The notes under the pieces were generated by a model. It did no database searches and was not told the DNA's origin. It saw nothing but the letters and a program-made list of their open reading frames with translations. Both the position numbers and the translations under genes were made by a program. Below, piece by piece: positions 1-8,927 of a stretch of DNA of 64,000 nt. The DNA comes from Mariniflexile jejuense (GTDB lineage: Bacteria; Bacteroidota; Bacteroidia; Flavobacteriales; Flavobacteriaceae). How positions within the stretch are numbered: the stretch's first letter is position 1; every line of letters starts with the position of its first letter. The DNA lies in the NCBI RefSeq assembly GCF_042675665.1, contig NZ_JBHTJI010000001.1, positions 992,001 to 1,056,000 of the forward strand. Reading direction: 5' to 3'.

Positions 1-1
1 T

Positions 2-355
2 TTGGCTGGTATTACCGAGGTTGCTTTAAAAGATTATGTAAGTGATAAAACCAATTGGCGCACCATGCTTAAAAACGATATTGTAGATGAAGATTTAGTG
101 CAATGGCGCGACAAGTTGAAGCAATACATTCCTGATGAAGCAAAGGATTATTTTATTGAAACCAATACGGAAACCAATTTAGATTTTCCTGTTGAAAAGT
201 ATCCTGTAAAACCAAATAGTTTAAACTTGATAAAGGAACAAACCTACTCGGGTAAGCTTACAGGCATCAAAGGACAATATTTAATGTTTGAAGACGATAC
301 GGTTTTTAATATTCGTGCCAATGAAGGTTTGGTTGTAGCTATTAGTATTGTCTAA
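2..355 (+). CDS. DUF2797 family protein, C-terminal part (5' end outside window)
   Basis: The reading frame is open to the left edge and ends at 355, so only the last ~117 residues are seen; the leucine codon at position 2 is internal and not a real start. The stretch LAGITEVALKDYVSDKTNWR and the following acidic segment resemble the C-terminal half of DUF2797 proteins, a conserved Bacteroidota family of unknown biochemical function. No catalytic motif can be read from this part. It converges on rpsU, with a shared terminator hairpin between them. The family call rests on recognition only; the missing N-terminus is caused by the window edge and is not a sign of a broken gene. Confidence 0.6.
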   Translation: MAGITEVALKDYVSDKTNWRTMLKNDIVDEDLVQWRDKLKQYIPDEAKDYFIETNTETNLDFPVEKYPVKPNSLNLIKEQTYSGKLTGIKGQYLMFEDDTVFNIRANEGLVVAISIV

Positions 356-362
356 ATAAAAA

Positions 363-397
363 AAATCCCATTCACAATTTTAATGCAAATGGGATTT
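363..397. terminator. Bidirectional intrinsic terminator between DUF2797 gene and rpsU
   Basis: A perfect 10-bp stem, AAATCCCATT (363-372) with AATGGGATTT (388-397), encloses a 15-nt loop and has an A-run on the left and a T-rich run on the right. It sits between two convergent genes, so it can end transcripts from both sides. Confidence 0.75.
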
Positions 398-416
398 ATA
401 TAGTTTTGTCTAAAGT

Positions 417-611
417 CTAAATATCTTCCTGATCTCTCAAGTTTTGAATATAAGATGCCTTTTGAATTTGTCTACGTCGTTTTACAGACGGCTTCGTAAA
501 AAACTGTGCATCTCTTAAATTTTGCATTACTTTAATATTGCGGTGTTTTCTTTTGTATCGTTTTAAGGCACGTTCTATATTTTCGCCATCTTTAATAATA
601 ATTTTTAACAT
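417..611 (-). CDS. rpsU: 30S ribosomal protein S21
   Basis: This 64-residue, very basic protein has the S21 signature: MLKIIIKDGENIERALKRYK at the start, the FTKPSVKRRR segment in the middle and an arginine/lysine-rich tail. S21 is a small-subunit protein near the mRNA 3' end and anti-Shine-Dalgarno region. In Bacteroidota the Shine-Dalgarno interaction is little used. The gene lies 37 bp downstream of the primary sigma factor gene on the same strand, so they are probably co-transcribed, an echo of the classic rpsU/rpoD association. Length and start match the family. Confidence 0.95.
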   Translation of the reverse strand: MLKIIIKDGENIERALKRYKRKHRNIKVMQNLRDAQFFTKPSVKRRRQIQKASYIQNLRDQEDI

Positions 612-648
612 GTATTGTTTTTAAATTTATTGATTTGAATACGTAGGT

Positions 649-1512
649 TTATCCTAAATATGTTTTTAATACTTTACTTTTTGAAGTATGTCGTAATCTG
701 CGAATACCTTTTTCTTTTATTTGTCTAACGCGTTCTCTGGTTAATCCAAAAGCTTCACCTATTTCTTCCAAACTCATAGAATGCTTACTGTTTATTCCAT
801 AGTATTGGCGAATTACTTCAGCTTCTTTATCAGAAAGCATGTTTAAAGCTCGGTTTACTTCTGTATTTAACGAGTCTTCCATAAGCTTAACATCTGGTCT
901 AGGCGATTCGTTTGCGCTTACAACATCGTAAAGCGTTGAGGTTTCTCCTTCTTTTAAAGGCGCATCCATAGATACATGACGACCAGAAATTTTCATAGAT
1001 TGTTTAACATCACTTAAGGTAAGCTCTAAACTATTAGCAATTTCTTCTGCACTTGGTGCTCGTTCATGGGTTTGCTCTAAAGTAGCGTAAGCTTTATTTA
1101 TTTTGTTGATAGAACCAATTTTGTTTAAAGGTAGTCTAACAATTCGAGATTGTTCTGCTAAAGCTTGTAAAATAGCTTGACGAATCCACCAAACAGCATA
1201 CGAAATGAATTTAAAACCCCTGGTTTCATCAAAACGTTTGGCGGCTTTCACTAAACCTGCATTGCCTTCGTTTATTAAATCGGGCAATGTTAAGCCTTGG
1301 TTTTGATATTGTTTTGCAACCGAAACTACAAATCGTAAGTTAGCAGTAGTAAGTTTGTCTAAAGCGCGTTGGTCTCCTTCTCGTATTTTTTGTGCTAATT
1401 CAACTTCTTCGTCTGCTGTAATTAATTGAATTTTACTTATGTCTTGAAGATATTTATCAAGCGATTTAGATTCTCTGTTGGTAACTTGTTTCGTAATTTT
1501 TAATTGCCTCAT
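649..1512 (-). CDS. rpoD: RNA polymerase primary sigma factor (RpoD/SigA family)
   Basis: The 287-residue protein contains sigma-70 regions 1.2 to 4 but lacks the long region 1.1 and non-conserved insert of proteobacterial RpoD, which is normal for Bacteroidota primary sigma factors. Visible motifs are the region 2 core around residues 75-120 (DLINEGNAGLVKAAKRFDE, then FISYAVWWIRQAI, which melts and reads the -7 element) and the region 4.2 helix-turn-helix near the C-terminus (SLEEIGEAFGLTRERVRQIK). It directs housekeeping transcription from TAnnTTTG promoters, several of which are visible in this window. rpsU follows closely downstream. Confidence 0.95.
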   Translation of the reverse strand: MRQLKITKQVTNRESKSLDKYLQDISKIQLITADEEVELAQKIREGDQRALDKLTTANLRFVVSVAKQYQNQGLTLPDLINEGNAGLVKAAKRFDETRGFKFISYAVWWIRQAILQALAEQSRIVRLPLNKIGSINKINKAYATLEQTHERAPSAEEIANSLELTLSDVKQSMKISGRHVSMDAPLKEGETSTLYDVVSANESPRPDVKLMEDSLNTEVNRALNMLSDKEAEVIRQYYGINSKHSMSLEEIGEAFGLTRERVRQIKEKGIRRLRHTSKSKVLKTYLG

Positions 1513-1624
1513 ATATTATATTTAAGTTATAGATTAATACTACCTACAACTTAACTTTTTTATTGAGAAAACCTAATAATTACGATGTTTTATTAAAAAA
1601 ATGCAAAAATTATTGTAAAAACGG

Positions 1625-4315
1625 CTATTTAGTTGTGTCTTTTACCTTTTTCTTACCACTTAACAAGCCTCCAAGTGCATTTTTTACTGCATCTTTTGTT
1701 GTTGTTTTTGTTTTGGTAGTATCCGTTGCTGTTTTATTCCCGCCAACAATGCTACCCAATACATCTTTTACAGCATTTGTTTGGGCTGTTGAAGCCGAAT
1801 CTTTTTTAGACTTATTACCAGCAATTAAATCGTTAAGCATACTACTTGCTTTGTCTTTACCTTGATTTATAAGTTTTTGTTTTTGGATTTCAACCAATTG
1901 TTTTGTTAGGTTGGTAACACCACTAGTTAAATCTGTTTTTACAGATGGATTTGTGTACGAACCAGTAATATTTGCAGTAATAGGAATGGTAATGTTTTTT
2001 GCCGAAGCATCATCTATTTTAGCAATTAAGTTTGTAACATCGTTACCTAAATATTTTGCAGGCACATTAAATATGGCGTTATAAGTCATGGTTTGGTCAA
2101 ACCCATGCGAACCAGCAATTTCAATGTCAATATCTTGATATTTAATTTTAAATGGTTTTACACTCACTTTACCATCATTAAATTCGAATTTTGTTTTTAA
2201 GTCATTTAAATTAATTTTTTTGAAATCTATGAAATTTAAAGAGCTACCCAATTTTGTTATTAATTCGGCACTTGCTGGGTTTACTGTAGAAGATAAAATT
2301 TCTGCCAACGCAGCACCAGATAAGCTGTTTAAATTTGGTGTAAAATCGTCTGTTAGGTTGCCTTTTAAATTCAAAGTTGTATTTAGTTTTCCTTGAATTA
2401 TTTTAGCCAAAGGTGCTAGTTTTTGAAACAACTCCATACCTTCAAACGATTTGGCAATGTCAAAACTATTAATGCCTAAATCCATATTAAATGTAGGTGT
2501 TTCATTTTTTGTTGAAACAACGCCAGATAGTGCTAATTTACCATCAAATAAATTGGTTGTAAAGTTTTGTAATTTTACTTCTTCATCTTTAATTACCAAA
2601 GTGCCTTTAGCATTTTTTAGCTGTAAATTATCATAAACAACCGTATTAGCTTGGGCATTTATAGTACAATCTAAAAATGCAGGTATTTTTATAGATGCTG
2701 TTTTTGTAGTTGGTTTACTAGCTGCTTTTTTGTTGGTTTCTGTTTTTGTTTCTTCAGCAACGTCATCAGTCATAAAATCATTTACCGCAAAAGTATTTGA
2801 GTTTAGGTTGAAATTTCCTTGCAAGGTTTTGTTACTAAGCATAAACCCTAGTAAGTTTTTAATAGTACCTGTTGCGTTTATATCACTTATACCTGTGGTT
2901 GCTTTAAAAGTGTTTAATGAAATGGTTTCAGGATTGAAAGTTAAAGCAGCTTCAGAGATTGCTATTGGGTTTTTAAAACCTTCGGCATAATTGAAGTTGG
3001 TAAGACTTGAAGTACCACTAATTTTAATACGTTGATATGCATTTTTTTCAACAGCATCCATATCAAAAGCAGTGTTTACAGTAGCTTTTAAAATACCGCT
3101 TAAAGGCGTTTTAAAATCTACAGGATATACTTTGGCTATGTTTTCTAAATTAATAACACCATCAATATTGGCATTAACTAGCATGTTGCCTGTAATGTTT
3201 TTTATGGTTGCAGACGATTTAAAAACATCATCATCAATTTTAAAATCAAGAGTGTTTATAGCTACATACGTGTCTTTTACGTAGCCTGTTGTATTTTTAA
3301 TTTCAGTATCAATTACAATGTTTTCTACACTTTTTGGCAAGCTTGGGTATTTAAACGACGCATTGTTTGATTTGATGCTGATATCTAACTTCGGAATGGT
3401 TTCATCTGTAACTAAACCTTTTATGATGCCTTTTATTTTGAAATCGCCAGTTGTTTGAACATTTTCAATGTTTTTTGAATAGGTTTCTGGTATTACAGCT
3501 AAAAAGTTTTTGAATGATGATTCTGGGTTTTCAAATGTAATATCAACATCTTGTCCTGTTTCAAGTAATTGAACAAAACCGTTGAATTTTATTGGCAATT
3601 GATTAATGTATCCTTTGTTTTCTTTGAAGGTGTATTTGCTATTTTCTAAATCTAAACCAATTAAAGCGTCTAATTTTATAGGGTTTTTGTTTAAATAATT
3701 GGTGCTATCCATAGTGAAACTAACGTTTGCTTCACTTTTTGTATCTAGTTCCGATTTGTTTGCTGAAAATATGCCTTTTCCTTTATGGTTAAGTTCTGAA
3801 ATGATGAATGCTATTTTTGATTCTTCACTTAAATAATTAATCGTGCTATTTTTTATTTGATAATCTTGAATATCGAACGTAAAGCTACTTGTTTCAGTCG
3901 CTTCATTTTCAGTTTCTTTGGTAATATCATAATTAGATTTTCCTTTAGCATTCGTTTTTAAATTAACTAATGCCTTGGTTACTGTTATAGAGTTGATAAT
4001 AAGTGGTTCATCTGGGTTTTTAAATAACTCTCTAACCGACATGGTAAAGGCTATTTTTGGTGCGCTTACCAAAGTATCACCCTTAAAAGGTTCAAAATTA
4101 GTAATTGCCAAATCGTAAATATTTACGTGTGCTTCTGGGAAACTTTTTATAAAACTTAGGGTTACATCGCTAAACTCTACTTGGGCATTTAAATTGTCAT
4201 TAATAAAGCGTTTTACCAATTCTTTAATTTGCGATTGAAATATATATGGAGAGGTTACAAAAAACGTAATAATAACAAGTAAGGAAATTCCAGAGATTTT
4301 TAGAGCTTTTTTCAT
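1625..4315 (-). CDS. AsmA-like family protein
   Basis: This 896-residue protein starts with a single membrane anchor (about residues 5-25) and continues into a long periplasmic beta-rich region. AsmA-type signatures are the N-terminal segment mentioning FINDNLNAQVEFSDVTLSF and the C-terminal AsmA_2 part around residues 640-770 (LNTTLNLKGNLT, IDIEIAGSHGFDQ, AIFNVPAKYLG). The last ~120 residues are low-complexity Lys/Thr/Ser/Asp. AsmA-like proteins are bridge-like proteins proposed to move phospholipids or influence outer-membrane assembly; the function of this one is inferred from family only. The start is supported by the signal anchor, and a TATTTTTG promoter-like box lies just upstream at 4343-4350. 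Confidence 0.8.
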   Translation of the reverse strand: MKKALKISGISLLVIITFFVTSPYIFQSQIKELVKRFINDNLNAQVEFSDVTLSFIKSFPEAHVNIYDLAITNFEPFKGDTLVSAPKIAFTMSVRELFKNPDEPLIINSITVTKALVNLKTNAKGKSNYDITKETENEATETSSFTFDIQDYQIKNSTINYLSEESKIAFIISELNHKGKGIFSANKSELDTKSEANVSFTMDSTNYLNKNPIKLDALIGLDLENSKYTFKENKGYINQLPIKFNGFVQLLETGQDVDITFENPESSFKNFLAVIPETYSKNIENVQTTGDFKIKGIIKGLVTDETIPKLDISIKSNNASFKYPSLPKSVENIVIDTEIKNTTGYVKDTYVAINTLDFKIDDDVFKSSATIKNITGNMLVNANIDGVINLENIAKVYPVDFKTPLSGILKATVNTAFDMDAVEKNAYQRIKISGTSSLTNFNYAEGFKNPIAISEAALTFNPETISLNTFKATTGISDINATGTIKNLLGFMLSNKTLQGNFNLNSNTFAVNDFMTDDVAEETKTETNKKAASKPTTKTASIKIPAFLDCTINAQANTVVYDNLQLKNAKGTLVIKDEEVKLQNFTTNLFDGKLALSGVVSTKNETPTFNMDLGINSFDIAKSFEGMELFQKLAPLAKIIQGKLNTTLNLKGNLTDDFTPNLNSLSGAALAEILSSTVNPASAELITKLGSSLNFIDFKKINLNDLKTKFEFNDGKVSVKPFKIKYQDIDIEIAGSHGFDQTMTYNAIFNVPAKYLGNDVTNLIAKIDDASAKNITIPITANITGSYTNPSVKTDLTSGVTNLTKQLVEIQKQKLINQGKDKASSMLNDLIAGNKSKKDSASTAQTNAVKDVLGSIVGGNKTATDTTKTKTTTKDAVKNALGGLLSGKKKVKDTTK

Positions 4316-4342
4316 TAAAACGATTTATATAAAATATACGAA

Positions 4343-4350
4343 CAAAAATA
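4343..4350 (-). promoter_or_regulatory. Candidate -7 box for the AsmA-like gene
   Basis: On the minus strand this reads TATTTTTG, a full match to the Bacteroidota TAnnTTTG -7 element, about 28 bp before the start codon. No good -33 TTG lies at the usual 19-20 bp, so the call is tentative. Confidence 0.35.
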
Positions 4351-4396
4351 GCGAAATGGTTTGTTTTAAGCGAAAATTTAATACAAATTTATAGAT

Positions 4397-5122
4397 TTAA
4401 AGCAATGCAATCTCTTCATAATCTTTTAGTTTGAAGCGTTTTTTAAACAAATATACACCCATATATAAAAACGGTGTGTCGCAAATAGCAATAAGTACTT
4501 TAAATAAAAAACCACTAATAATAAGCCCTGTAAACATACTCCAAGGTAAAACTTTAAAAAAACAAAGTAAAATTACTACCGAAAAGGTGTCAACAAATTG
4601 CGATAAAAACGTAGAGAAATTATTACGTAACCACAAGTGTTTGCCTTTTGTAACGCCTTTCCAGAAATGATAAATTTGAATATCAACAAACTGTGCAAAT
4701 AAGTAAGCCGCCATACTTGCCGCAACTGCTAAAATAGTGCGTCCAAATACATGTGTAAACGTAGCATCATCAACTGGCGAACTTGCAACCGCAGGCACTA
4801 TATTTGCAGCATAAACTATTAATACCGAAAATAGCGAAGCAAAAATACCAGCTACAACTACTTGGTTTGCACGCTTTTTACCATATATCTCGCTAATTAA
4901 ATCGGTTATTAAAAACGTAATTGGGTAAGGAAGTATGCCAACCGAAATAACAAACAATTTACTGCCAAAAATTTCAATATTAAACGGATACCAATAAAAG
5001 AATTTTTGAAATATAAGGTTTGAAACTACTAGCGAGGTAATAAAAAGTGCTCCAAGAAGCATGTATATTTGTTGAGCAAGGAGTTTGTCTTTTGAAGTCA
5101 TTTGCGATTGTGAATAAATCAT
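4397..5122 (-). CDS. Queuosine precursor transporter (YhhQ/VUT family)
   Basis: The 241-residue protein has about six membrane helices and the family hallmarks: an early LLGALFITSLVVSNLIFQK helix, the PITFLITDLISEIYGKKRA motif (about residues 77-95), and the HLWLRNNFSTFLSQFVDT segment. Members take up the deazaguanine precursors preQ0/preQ1 for tRNA queuosine modification. It is not clustered with other queuosine genes, though queG, the last step, is 25 kb away in this window. Starts at Met1 and Met8 are both possible; I kept the longer. It is divergent from folK with a 51-bp gap to that gene's likely ATG. Confidence 0.85.
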   Translation of the reverse strand: MIYSQSQMTSKDKLLAQQIYMLLGALFITSLVVSNLIFQKFFYWYPFNIEIFGSKLFVISVGILPYPITFLITDLISEIYGKKRANQVVVAGIFASLFSVLIVYAANIVPAVASSPVDDATFTHVFGRTILAVAASMAAYLFAQFVDIQIYHFWKGVTKGKHLWLRNNFSTFLSQFVDTFSVVILLCFFKVLPWSMFTGLIISGFLFKVLIAICDTPFLYMGVYLFKKRFKLKDYEEIALL

Positions 5123-5173
5123 TTCAGTAAATATAAAATAATAAAATTTGTTTTACTTATTTTGCCAATACTT

Positions 5174-6301
5174 ATGGTACAGCCAACAATATTTTACATA
5201 GCATTAGGTAGCAATAAAGGTGATAAATTTAAAAACCTACAAGATGCTATCGATTTGATTTATTATAAATTAGGAAATATAACACGCATTTCTAAAGTGT
5301 ATAAATCGCCTGCTTTTGGTTTTGAAAGTGACGATTTTTTTAATGCATGCATTGTTTTAGAAACGAGTTTAGAACCCGAAATAGTGCTTCAAAAGTTATT
5401 GACTATTGAAACGAGTTTAGGACGTGTAAGAACCGATGCCAGTAAATACGAAGCCCGAACCATAGATTTAGACATTGTATTTGTTGAAGAAACAATTATA
5501 CATACAAAAACACTTCAAGTACCGCATCCAGAAATGCAAAAGCGTAAGTTTGTTTTGATGCCTTTAAACGATATTGCTGCCGATGTTAAGCACCCAAAAT
5601 TAAACAAACACGTTGCCACTTTGCTAGATGAATGTACAGATGATAGCGTTTTAGAACCTATTAATATTTGGTTAAAAAACCCCAATAAAACCTTTGATAT
5701 TTCAAAATTCAATTACATAGCTATTGAAGGTAATATAGGTGCAGGAAAAACCAGTTTAGCAACTAAAATAGCTCACGATTTTAATGCGAAACTTATTCTA
5801 GAACGTTTTGCCGATAACCCGTTTTTGCCAAAGTTTTATAATGATGCAGCGCGTTATGCCTTTCCGTTGGAAATGTCGTTTCTTGCTGACAGATACCAAC
5901 AAATTAGTGACGATTTATCGCAACTCGATTTGTTTAAAGATTTTATGGTAAGCGATTACGATGTGTTTAAATCGCTTATATTCTCTAAAATAACCTTGCA
6001 AGAAGATGAGTTTAAGCTTTACCGAAAGCTTTTTTACCTGATGTACAAAGACTTGCGAAAACCCGATTTATATGTGTATTTATACCAAAATACCAAACGT
6101 TTACAAGAAAACATTAAAAAGCGTGGGCGCGATTACGAACAAAATATTGCTAATACGTATTTAGAAAAAATAAACACAGGCTATTTGGAGTTTTTAAAAA
6201 CCCAAAACGATTTTAACGTGAAAATAATAGACATTTCCGATAAAGATTTTATTGAAAACCGAAGTGATTATTTGTGGGTTTTAGGTGAGGTTTGTAGTTA
6301 G
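5174..6301 (+). CDS. folK: Fused HPPK (FolK) and deoxynucleoside kinase
   Basis: Two enzymes sit in one frame. Residues ~1-160 are 6-hydroxymethyl-7,8-dihydropterin pyrophosphokinase of folate synthesis, with IALGSNKGDKFKNLQDAI, then RTDASKYEARTIDLDIVFVE (the Asp pair that binds Mg-ATP) and VPHPEMQKRKFVLMPL. Residues ~180-375 are a deoxynucleoside kinase of the dNK/dGK type, with the P-loop GNIGAGKT at about 186-193, the ERFADNPFLPKFY segment and the LID arginine region KRGRDYEQ. The upstream TTG at 5162 is in frame but the ATG at 5174 fits the FolK N-terminus better. The linker shows no stop or frameshift, so the fusion is real in this sequence. Confidence 0.9.
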   Translation: MVQPTIFYIALGSNKGDKFKNLQDAIDLIYYKLGNITRISKVYKSPAFGFESDDFFNACIVLETSLEPEIVLQKLLTIETSLGRVRTDASKYEARTIDLDIVFVEETIIHTKTLQVPHPEMQKRKFVLMPLNDIAADVKHPKLNKHVATLLDECTDDSVLEPINIWLKNPNKTFDISKFNYIAIEGNIGAGKTSLATKIAHDFNAKLILERFADNPFLPKFYNDAARYAFPLEMSFLADRYQQISDDLSQLDLFKDFMVSDYDVFKSLIFSKITLQEDEFKLYRKLFYLMYKDLRKPDLYVYLYQNTKRLQENIKKRGRDYEQNIANTYLEKINTGYLEFLKTQNDFNVKIIDISDKDFIENRSDYLWVLGEVCS

Positions 6302-6313
6302 CGAAGGTTTTTA

Positions 6314-6415
6314 TTATTTAGTTGCTGTAACCCATGTATTTACAATTGCTATTAAGTGAGTTTTGTCATTTTCAATATCAATTAAACTTTTGAATGTTAC
6401 AATTGCTCTAATCAT
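6314..6415 (-). CDS. Possible 33-residue small ORF (uncertain)
   Basis: A short ATG-to-TAA frame codes for a 33-residue peptide starting MIRAIVTFKSLIDIEN and ending VNTWVTATK. A purine-rich GGAAAG stretch precedes the ATG, and an in-frame stop lies just upstream, so it cannot be extended. The composition looks protein-like but I recognise no family. It may be a gene remnant or a chance ORF in this otherwise empty stretch. Confidence 0.2.
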   Translation of the reverse strand: MIRAIVTFKSLIDIENDKTHLIAIVNTWVTATK

Positions 6416-6502
6416 TTTCTTTCCAAGTTAAGCGTTTGTAATTTGTTTGTATAAGTTTTTCAATAGGTTATTCTTGCTTTTTACTCCTCGGTGAAATATA
6501 AG

Positions 6503-6657
6503 TTGCGTTAGGGATAGGAATGGAAATCCTTTTTAAAACTAGATAAACCAAATTTTGGTAAGAACTGAAAGTTGACAGTTAGCTTAGTCCTTCGTGCTCG
6601 CAATGCCTTTTTAAAAAGATTGGAATGGATAGCCCGACCCGATAGGGTAACGCCCAA
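6503..6657. repeat. MITE/REP-like intergenic element, copy A
   Basis: The element begins TTGCGTTAGGGAT (6503-6515) and ends GGTAACGCCCAA (6646-6657), with GACCC shortly before the end. The same borders occur in copy B at 60311-60397. GCGTTA and TAACGC form short terminal inverted repeats. Internal segments AAATCCTTTTTAAAA and CTTTTTAAAAAGATT are partly complementary, so the element may fold. It has no coding capacity. I recall similar GCGTTAG...GGTAACGCC sequences between genes in other flavobacteria, but cannot verify this here. Confidence 0.5.
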
Positions 6658-6710
6658 GTAATAAACGTTTAAAATTTAATTTATGAGATTTTTGTTTTGG
6701 TAGGGATATA

Positions 6711-8810
6711 TTAATTATCAAAATACCAATTAAACAAGTCGGTTCTTATACCAAAGTTAAACCATGCGGTATCATTTTTTAAAATGGTGGCTGTTTCGGT
6801 TTGCGGATTAAAATTTCTATAAGTTATATCGGCAAATAGTTTAAGGTTTGTTGCTGGGTTTATTAAATAACCTAGTTGTAAATTTCCATTAAATATATTG
6901 GTTTTTATGCCTTGCCCAATTTCAATGCCTGTATCAAATGGTCTGTCAAAATAATCTCTGTAGATATCGCCACCATAACTAAATGTGTCTGTACTGCTAT
7001 TAATATCGAACCCTTTTACCCCAAAAATTAATTTAGCATTTGCAAACCATCGTTTGTAATGGTATCTAGCAATAAAAATAGCTTCACTAAAATTTGAATT
7101 CCATAAATGCGCCATAGATTGGTTATTGTGCGCATAGTTTAACACAATGGTATTGTGTGAATAGGTGTAAGGGCGAACTCTGTTATATTCAAACTGAAGT
7201 AATAAATTATCTACTTTAAAAGCATTATAATATTTTACGCCTAATTGATACCCGAATTTATTTTTATAACTTTTTTCGCCTGCTTTTATATCACTAAGTG
7301 AAAATTCATCTAAAATAAATTGGCTGTATATATTTATGTTATCATTAAACTTATATTTTGCCGATGCACCCAAAATGGCGTTACCAGCACCTTGCCCAGT
7401 TTCAAATTCGATAGCTCGGTAAAATATTATGGGGTTTAAATAGTTTACATCAAAACCTCGGTTGTTACTGTTGGTCCACAGCACCGATTCAAACAAACCG
7501 ATATTTAATTTTTTTGACACATTATAACTTAAGTAATGGCTAGCCATGTACTTGGTTAAAAAAGCTTTGTCTTGCACCACATCATCACGCACATCTTTTA
7601 ACCACATCCATGTATTGGTGTATTTTATTTTCCAAAATGTGGTGTTTAATTTTAAAAATGGGTGCGGACTTGCCACATCGCTTAACAATAACGAACGGTA
7701 ACCATCGCCTATAAAATTTTTACCATGCCCAAATTGTACATTTATAAATTTTGCTGGCGCATACGATAAATAGGCTTCTGCCACAGGATAATCGTAACCA
7801 TCCGTTTTAAAACGTTTTGCGATACCACGCCCAGGAATAATGGCTGGATCTGGTCCAAAGGCTTTTAAACTTTCGGCATATGCGTTTATGTATTGTGCAA
7901 ATCGACCTTGGCTTTCAAAAACCGACGCATAAAAATTAAGTTTTTTGCCCAAACCACCATTAATCATAAACCCACGTGTATTGTTGTAGGTTGAATTAAA
8001 ATCGGCATCAGTATCTTTACCTACTTCTATATCTAAAATTGGATTTATAGTAAACCAATAATCGTTTCCTTGTAATTGTACTAAATGCTCGTTCCAAAGT
8101 TTGCGTCCAGCCCAAGTTTCGGTTTCTTTAAGCAATTTACCTTTTTCAGCTTTAAAATCGTAATATCTTGAAACGTCTTCATACACAAATGGTTTTGAAG
8201 CGGTATGACTATTAGTACCTACTCTATTCATCTGTTTATCAAAACGAGCATAATCACTATGCGTAAACGGAATGTTTAATTGACTAGAAAAGGCTTTGTC
8301 TTCAAACGCTTTTAATGATAGATTAACACTATCAAATTCCGCTTTAGCTTGTTGTTCTAACTTTAAAATTGGGTTTACTTTTTCTTGATTTAGTATAACT
8401 TCTTCTTGGTTAACTAACGGAATTTTTATGGAAATACTGTACTGTTTATAGGTATTTCTGCCATTGTAGGTAGCTGGTGTAACCTTTGGGAGCAAAAAAA
8501 ACACACGTTTTGCTTCGGTTTTCAACTCTGCATACATTGCTTCGGTATAAAGCACTTTAAATTGTCCTGTAGTATCGACTTCAAACAATACAATAACATT
8601 ACCCTTATAGTTTTCTTTAGAAAGGTTTTCTGGCACTTTAAACGTATTGTAAATGTGATTATAAACCTTACTATCAAAACACTGTTGCTGCATGTTGATG
8701 GTTAGTGTATCACAACTTGAAAACACAGGTGGTTTTTCATTGAACGTATTATTTTGAGAATAAAATTGATATTGAACTAAAAGTAAGGCTAGTACAACGA
8801 AACGTTTCAT
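6711..8810 (-). CDS. RemB-like outer-membrane protein (gliding motility, Wzi-like barrel)
   Basis: The 699-residue protein has a signal peptide (cleavage near residue 18), then a TonB-C-like domain at about 25-132, then a long aromatic-rich outer-membrane beta-barrel ending in Asn after YFD. The barrel resembles capsule-assembly Wzi and the flavobacterial gliding protein RemB. The N-terminal domain carries Cys33 and Cys44, NVIVLFEVDTTGQF and AKRVFFLLPKVTPATYNG, clearly related to the C-terminal domains of the two TonB genes upstream. RemB has a role in gliding in Flavobacterium, but its exact job is unclear. It follows the shorter-spaced tonB paralogue by 117 bp; a TAGTTTTG box overlaps that gene's stop codon. 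Confidence 0.65.
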   Translation of the reverse strand: MKRFVVLALLLVQYQFYSQNNTFNEKPPVFSSCDTLTINMQQQCFDSKVYNHIYNTFKVPENLSKENYKGNVIVLFEVDTTGQFKVLYTEAMYAELKTEAKRVFFLLPKVTPATYNGRNTYKQYSISIKIPLVNQEEVILNQEKVNPILKLEQQAKAEFDSVNLSLKAFEDKAFSSQLNIPFTHSDYARFDKQMNRVGTNSHTASKPFVYEDVSRYYDFKAEKGKLLKETETWAGRKLWNEHLVQLQGNDYWFTINPILDIEVGKDTDADFNSTYNNTRGFMINGGLGKKLNFYASVFESQGRFAQYINAYAESLKAFGPDPAIIPGRGIAKRFKTDGYDYPVAEAYLSYAPAKFINVQFGHGKNFIGDGYRSLLLSDVASPHPFLKLNTTFWKIKYTNTWMWLKDVRDDVVQDKAFLTKYMASHYLSYNVSKKLNIGLFESVLWTNSNNRGFDVNYLNPIIFYRAIEFETGQGAGNAILGASAKYKFNDNINIYSQFILDEFSLSDIKAGEKSYKNKFGYQLGVKYYNAFKVDNLLLQFEYNRVRPYTYSHNTIVLNYAHNNQSMAHLWNSNFSEAIFIARYHYKRWFANAKLIFGVKGFDINSSTDTFSYGGDIYRDYFDRPFDTGIEIGQGIKTNIFNGNLQLGYLINPATNLKLFADITYRNFNPQTETATILKNDTAWFNFGIRTDLFNWYFDN

Positions 8811-8927
8811 GTGTTTTTTTGAGAATTAATTTGGGTTGAAAGATACTATATTTTTAATAATGAGGCATTAAAAAAGCCATTATCGTTTAACAGATAACAG
8901 CTTTTAAGTATTTAAATTATAGCAAAA

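Larger units (their letters stand above)
6302..6710. other. Intergenic region between folK fusion and remB-like gene
   Basis: About 400 bp without a convincing gene. It holds a possible 33-codon ORF on the minus strand in its first quarter and a small repeat element at 6503-6657. The two flanking genes converge, so no promoter is needed here; I see no strong terminator hairpin. Confidence 0.6.

Noticed and set aside
2..355. First gene as truncated or broken
   Set aside because: The frame runs off the window edge; truncation is due to sampling only.
1563..1865. Plus-strand 100-codon ORF opposite the AsmA-like C-terminus
   Set aside because: It is hydrophobic, low-complexity and antisense to a Lys/Thr-rich tail, so it is an artefact of biased codons.
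8857..8883. Hairpin-like ATAATGAGGC...GCCATTAT between tonB paralogue 2 and the RemB-like gene
   Set aside because: The stem has a bulge and no T-run on the minus strand, so a terminator or regulatory role is not supported.
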